A model generated the notes under the pieces. That model did not search any database and was not told where the DNA came from. It saw only the letters and a program-made list of their open reading frames with translations. From Thermodesulfovibrionales bacterium (GTDB lineage: Bacteria > Nitrospirota > Thermodesulfovibrionia > Thermodesulfovibrionales > UBA1546): DNA of 8,109 nt. Shown piece after piece: positions 6,423-8,109 of the stretch. The stretch is taken from assembly GCA_919901705.1 (NCBI GenBank), contig CAKKPR010000213.1, forward strand, positions 1 through 8,109, in the 5' to 3' direction. The first letter of the stretch is position 1. Each line of letters opens with the position of its first letter. A program made the position numbers and the translations under genes.

Positions 6423-6471
6423 AACCCCGTTCGTTAGAAAGGATGCCCCACCCGAGCTTTTTAACGGGGTT
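6423..6471 (+). repeat. Bulged hairpin between gvpG and gvpO
   Basis: AACCCCGTT (6423-6431) and AACGGGGTT (6463-6471) are perfect 9-base inverted arms. Just inside them AGAAAG (6436-6441) pairs with CTTTTT (6457-6462), with one G-U pair, after a 4-base bulge CGTT (6432-6435) on the 5' side. The whole is a 15-bp stem with a 15-base loop containing CCCCACCC. The bulge looks like a small tandem duplication of CGTT, so the arms were probably once continuous. No T-run follows on either strand, so it is not a typical intrinsic terminator. It may be an mRNA-stabilising or processing site between gvpG and gvpO, or one copy of a dispersed palindromic repeat. Confidence 0.65.
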
Positions 6472-6477
6472 AATAAG

Positions 6478-6487
6478 AAAGGAGGTG
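6478..6487 (+). promoter_or_regulatory. Strong Shine-Dalgarno site of gvpO
   Basis: AAAGGAGGTG is an almost full complement of the usual 16S rRNA 3' end, 7 bases before ATG 6495. It is the strongest such site in the window and lies just after the hairpin, so gvpO may be translated at a high level independent of the upstream genes. Confidence 0.75.
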
Positions 6488-6494
6488 TGCAGAG

Positions 6495-6770
6495 ATGACA
6501 AAGATAGAAGAAATTGACAGGGTTATCAGTGATTTTCTGACAAAGACACTCAGGGTAGAGAATGACAAGGTAAAGATTATCAAAACATCCAAAGACAACG
6601 GTGGCTGGGATGCAGAGGCAGAGGTCTACGAGGAGAGCTCATTCATAAAGGCCCTCGGGCTCCCGACAAAGGTGCAGGACAGGAATATCTACAGAGTCAA
6701 GGTTGACAATAATTTAGATGTTTTGTTTTTTGAGAAACAAGGACAAAGACAAGACAGAGGGGAATCTTAG
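6495..6770 (+). CDS. gvpO: Gas vesicle protein GvpO
   Basis: A 91-residue protein that fits the GvpO family: an N-terminal helix, then GGWDAEAEVYEES (36-48), matching the family's GW-x-V/A-E-V-E core, then a Y66-R-V-K-V-D71 strand and a final hydrophobic strand ending in FFEKQ. GvpO is required for gas vesicle formation in haloarchaea, where it affects gvp transcript levels; its biochemical action is not settled. The tail after residue 82 is hydrophilic and likely disordered. It sits between gvpG and the third gvpF/L gene. A 42-base gap with no notable structure follows. Confidence 0.85.
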   Translation: MTKIEEIDRVISDFLTKTLRVENDKVKIIKTSKDNGGWDAEAEVYEESSFIKALGLPTKVQDRNIYRVKVDNNLDVLFFEKQGQRQDRGES

Positions 6771-6812
6771 GATAAATAATCCGAAACATACAGTAGTACA
6801 AGGGAGGATGAG

Positions 6813-7625
6813 ATGTCTGTCGAGTTGAGATATCTGTACTGCGTGACTGAAAAAATCCCGGAGGGCAAGGTTATTAGCGGTCCTGGCGAGGATGTCCATT
6901 TCATTTTTAACAAAGGTATCTATGCTGCGGTGAGCAAGGTGGAAGAACATGAGTTTAGTGAGGAAAATTTAAAGATAAATCTAAATAATATGGAGTGGCT
7001 TGAGTCAAGGGTTAGGAAACATGAAAAGGTGATAGAAGAGGTAATGGAGCAATCTGCAGTAATCCCTTTTAAATTTGCCACAATATTTAAGGCAGATGAA
7101 AGCCTGCAGGCAATGCTCGACAGCAACCGCGATGCATTTAAAAACATCCTGAAACAAATAGAAGGCAAAGAGGAATGGGGAGTTAAGATTTACTGTGACA
7201 TGGAAAAATTTAAGAATGCCGCTATCAAAGAAAACGAACAGATTCAGCACATGGAAAAAGAAATCGCTTCCTCCACTTCAGGGAGGGCTTATCTTCTGGC
7301 GAAAAAGAAGGAGAAACTTGCAGATGATATTGTAAATATAAAAATCGTGAGCTATGCGCAGGGATTTATCGAGGTATTAAAAGAACACAGTATTGAGGTC
7401 CGGATTAACAGGTTATTGCCAAAAGAGGTTACGGAGAGGAAAGACGAGATGCTCCTTAATACCGCCCTTCTCATCGAGAAGAGTAATCTCAGGAATTTCA
7501 TTAATAACATGAATTACCTGAAGGAGAAATATAACAGGAAAGGACTTGATTTTAATTGCACAGGTCCCTGGCCGCCCTATAATTTCTGTAATCTATCAGA
7601 GAAGGGAAAGACACAAAATGAATGA
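6813..7625 (+). CDS. GvpF/GvpL family gas vesicle protein (third copy)
   Basis: A 270-residue GvpF/L-family protein with the most canonical features of the three here: RYLYCV start, VRKHEKVIEEVMEQ and VIPFKFATIF block, GKEEWGVKIYCD strand, a long charged helical part with LLAKKKEKLADDI, LNTALLIEKS, and the end motif GPWPPYNF (251-258). The intact GPWPPYNF and EEWGVKIY motifs suggest it carries the ancestral function, while the two copies at 4386 and 5407 form a separate pair. AGGGAGG (6801-6807) sets the start. The end overlaps the next start in ATGAATGA, so the two are translationally coupled. Confidence 0.92.
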   Translation: MSVELRYLYCVTEKIPEGKVISGPGEDVHFIFNKGIYAAVSKVEEHEFSEENLKINLNNMEWLESRVRKHEKVIEEVMEQSAVIPFKFATIFKADESLQAMLDSNRDAFKNILKQIEGKEEWGVKIYCDMEKFKNAAIKENEQIQHMEKEIASSTSGRAYLLAKKKEKLADDIVNIKIVSYAQGFIEVLKEHSIEVRINRLLPKEVTERKDEMLLNTALLIEKSNLRNFINNMNYLKEKYNRKGLDFNCTGPWPPYNFCNLSEKGKTQNE

Positions 7626-7833
7626 ATCTATTACAGAATCAAAAGATGTAGCCTTGGTCGATGTATTGGATAGAGTTTTGGACAAGGGCGCTGTTGTAGC
7701 CGGCGATATCGTTATTTCTGTAGCCGATATAGACCTTGTATATATTGGGTTGAGAGTAATGGTTAGTTCTGTAGAAACTATGGAGTGTCTAAGAGGCGTT
7801 CCAATGTCAGGTGGGAGGGAAGAGCCAACTTGA
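7618..7833 (+). CDS. GvpA-family minor protein, GvpJ/GvpM type
   Basis: A 71-residue protein of the GvpA family: ALVDVLDRVLDKGAVVAGD (12-30), then ISVADIDLVYIGLRVMVSSVET (33-54). The main vesicle protein GvpA usually reads VIDRILDKGIVIDAWVRVSLVGIELLSIEARIV. The GD in place of AW and the ADIDLVYIGLR strand mark this as a minor paralogue such as GvpJ, GvpM or GvpS, which in known systems are low-copy and thought to help nucleate the vesicle tip. ATG 7618 is chosen because homology begins just after it and it overlaps the upstream stop by 8 bases; the same frame is open further upstream inside the gvpF/L gene, but that part has no Gvp similarity. The short tail SGGREEPT is hydrophilic. Confidence 0.88.
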   Translation: MNESITESKDVALVDVLDRVLDKGAVVAGDIVISVADIDLVYIGLRVMVSSVETMECLRGVPMSGGREEPT

Positions 7834-7834
7834 A

Positions 7835-8109
7835 ATGGATAAAGCATCTGTAGGAATAACCATTAAAGACCCAGAGGGAGTAAAAGACTCCAATGCTGAG
7901 AGGATTAATATCGACCCTAAAAATGTAGAGAAGGGCTTGGCAAAATTAGTCCTTACCATTGTGGAATTGCTTCGGCAGTTAATGGAAAAACAGGCAATGA
8001 GAAGGGTAGAAAGAGGCTCGCTTACTGATGAGGAGATAGAAAGAATAGGTGAAGCATTGATGAACATAGAAAATAAGATGAAAGAGCTAAAGGAAATATT
8101 CGGCCTTAA
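7835..8109 (+). CDS. gvpK: Gas vesicle protein GvpK (3' partial)
   Basis: The frame starts at ATG 7835, one base after the previous stop, and stays open to the window edge: 91 codons plus two bases, so the C-terminus is missing. Residues 26-91 are clearly GvpK: IDPKNVEKGLAKLVLTIVEL, LLRQLMEKQAMRRVERGSLT, DEEIERIGEALMNIE and MKELKEIFGL. GvpK is an essential accessory protein in many gvp clusters, often beside gvpJ and gvpL as here; its biochemical role is not well defined. The final TAA in the last three bases is not in this frame. A possible ribosome binding site GGGAGGGA (7812-7819) is rather far upstream, so coupling to the preceding gene is likely. Confidence 0.9.
   Translation, partial: MDKASVGITIKDPEGVKDSNAERINIDPKNVEKGLAKLVLTIVELLRQLMEKQAMRRVERGSLTDEEIERIGEALMNIENKMKELKEIFGL

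Noticed and set aside
6423..6480. Intrinsic transcription terminator after gvpG
   Set aside because: The stem is strong but no U-run follows on either strand, and gvpO continues the same operon theme immediately downstream.
6335..6517. A 60-codon + strand frame bridging gvpG and gvpO
   Set aside because: It overlaps gvpG in another frame, crosses the hairpin and has no recognisable features or ribosome binding site.
8099..8109. Natural stop codon of gvpK at the TAA in the last three bases
   Set aside because: The gvpK frame ends in CTT plus AA, so that TAA is out of frame; the gene runs past the window.

Overview
This window is most of a gas vesicle (gvp) gene cluster. All genes are on the + strand, tightly packed, and cut at both edges: the first gene lacks its 5' end and the last (gvpK) lacks its 3' end. 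Recognisable gas vesicle families are a GvpH-type Hsp20 protein, three GvpF/L paralogues, GvpG, GvpO, a GvpJ/M-type member of the GvpA family, and GvpK. The main structural gene gvpA and the AAA ATPase gene gvpN are not present and would be expected outside the window.

The DNA is moderately AT-rich, uses many AGA/AGG and ATA codons, and has strong Shine-Dalgarno sites (the best is AAAGGAGGTG before gvpO). This fits an uncultured bacterium, possibly of an anaerobic or aquatic candidate phylum. A mesophilic archaeon such as a methanogen cannot be excluded, because the Cdc48-type and Get3-type ATPases are common in Archaea. It does not look like a haloarchaeon, since GC is too low and the proteins are not acidic. 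I make no finer assignment.

Layout: 1-264, a partial protein of DnaJ-type CxxCxGxG zinc motifs. 257-394, a 45-residue protein that copies only the N-terminal domain of the GvpH-like protein. 395-637, a small protein with one membrane segment, in the same frame as the 45-residue gene and separated from it by one TAG. 638-716, a noncoding gap with a short palindrome. 717-1241, GvpH-like Hsp20. 1242-2186, a Get3/ArsA-family ATPase. 2204-4351, a Cdc48/VAT-type double AAA ATPase. 4386-5402, GvpF/L fused to a C-terminal DnaJ J-domain. 5407-6171, GvpF/L. 6196-6420, GvpG. 6421-6494, a gap with a long bulged hairpin. 6495-6770, GvpO. 6813-7625, GvpF/L. 7618-7833, GvpJ/M-type. 7835-8109, GvpK (partial).

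The most striking theme is the amount of protein-handling machinery beside the vesicle genes: a J-domain fused to a GvpF/L protein, a stand-alone DnaJ-type zinc protein, a small heat-shock protein, a Get3-like ATPase that keeps the CxxC motif, and a Cdc48-like unfoldase. A reasonable inference is that they form a dedicated chaperone set that keeps the very hydrophobic GvpA-family subunits soluble, delivers them to growing vesicles, and remodels or dismantles assembly complexes. The sequence shows the parts; the joint function is inferred.
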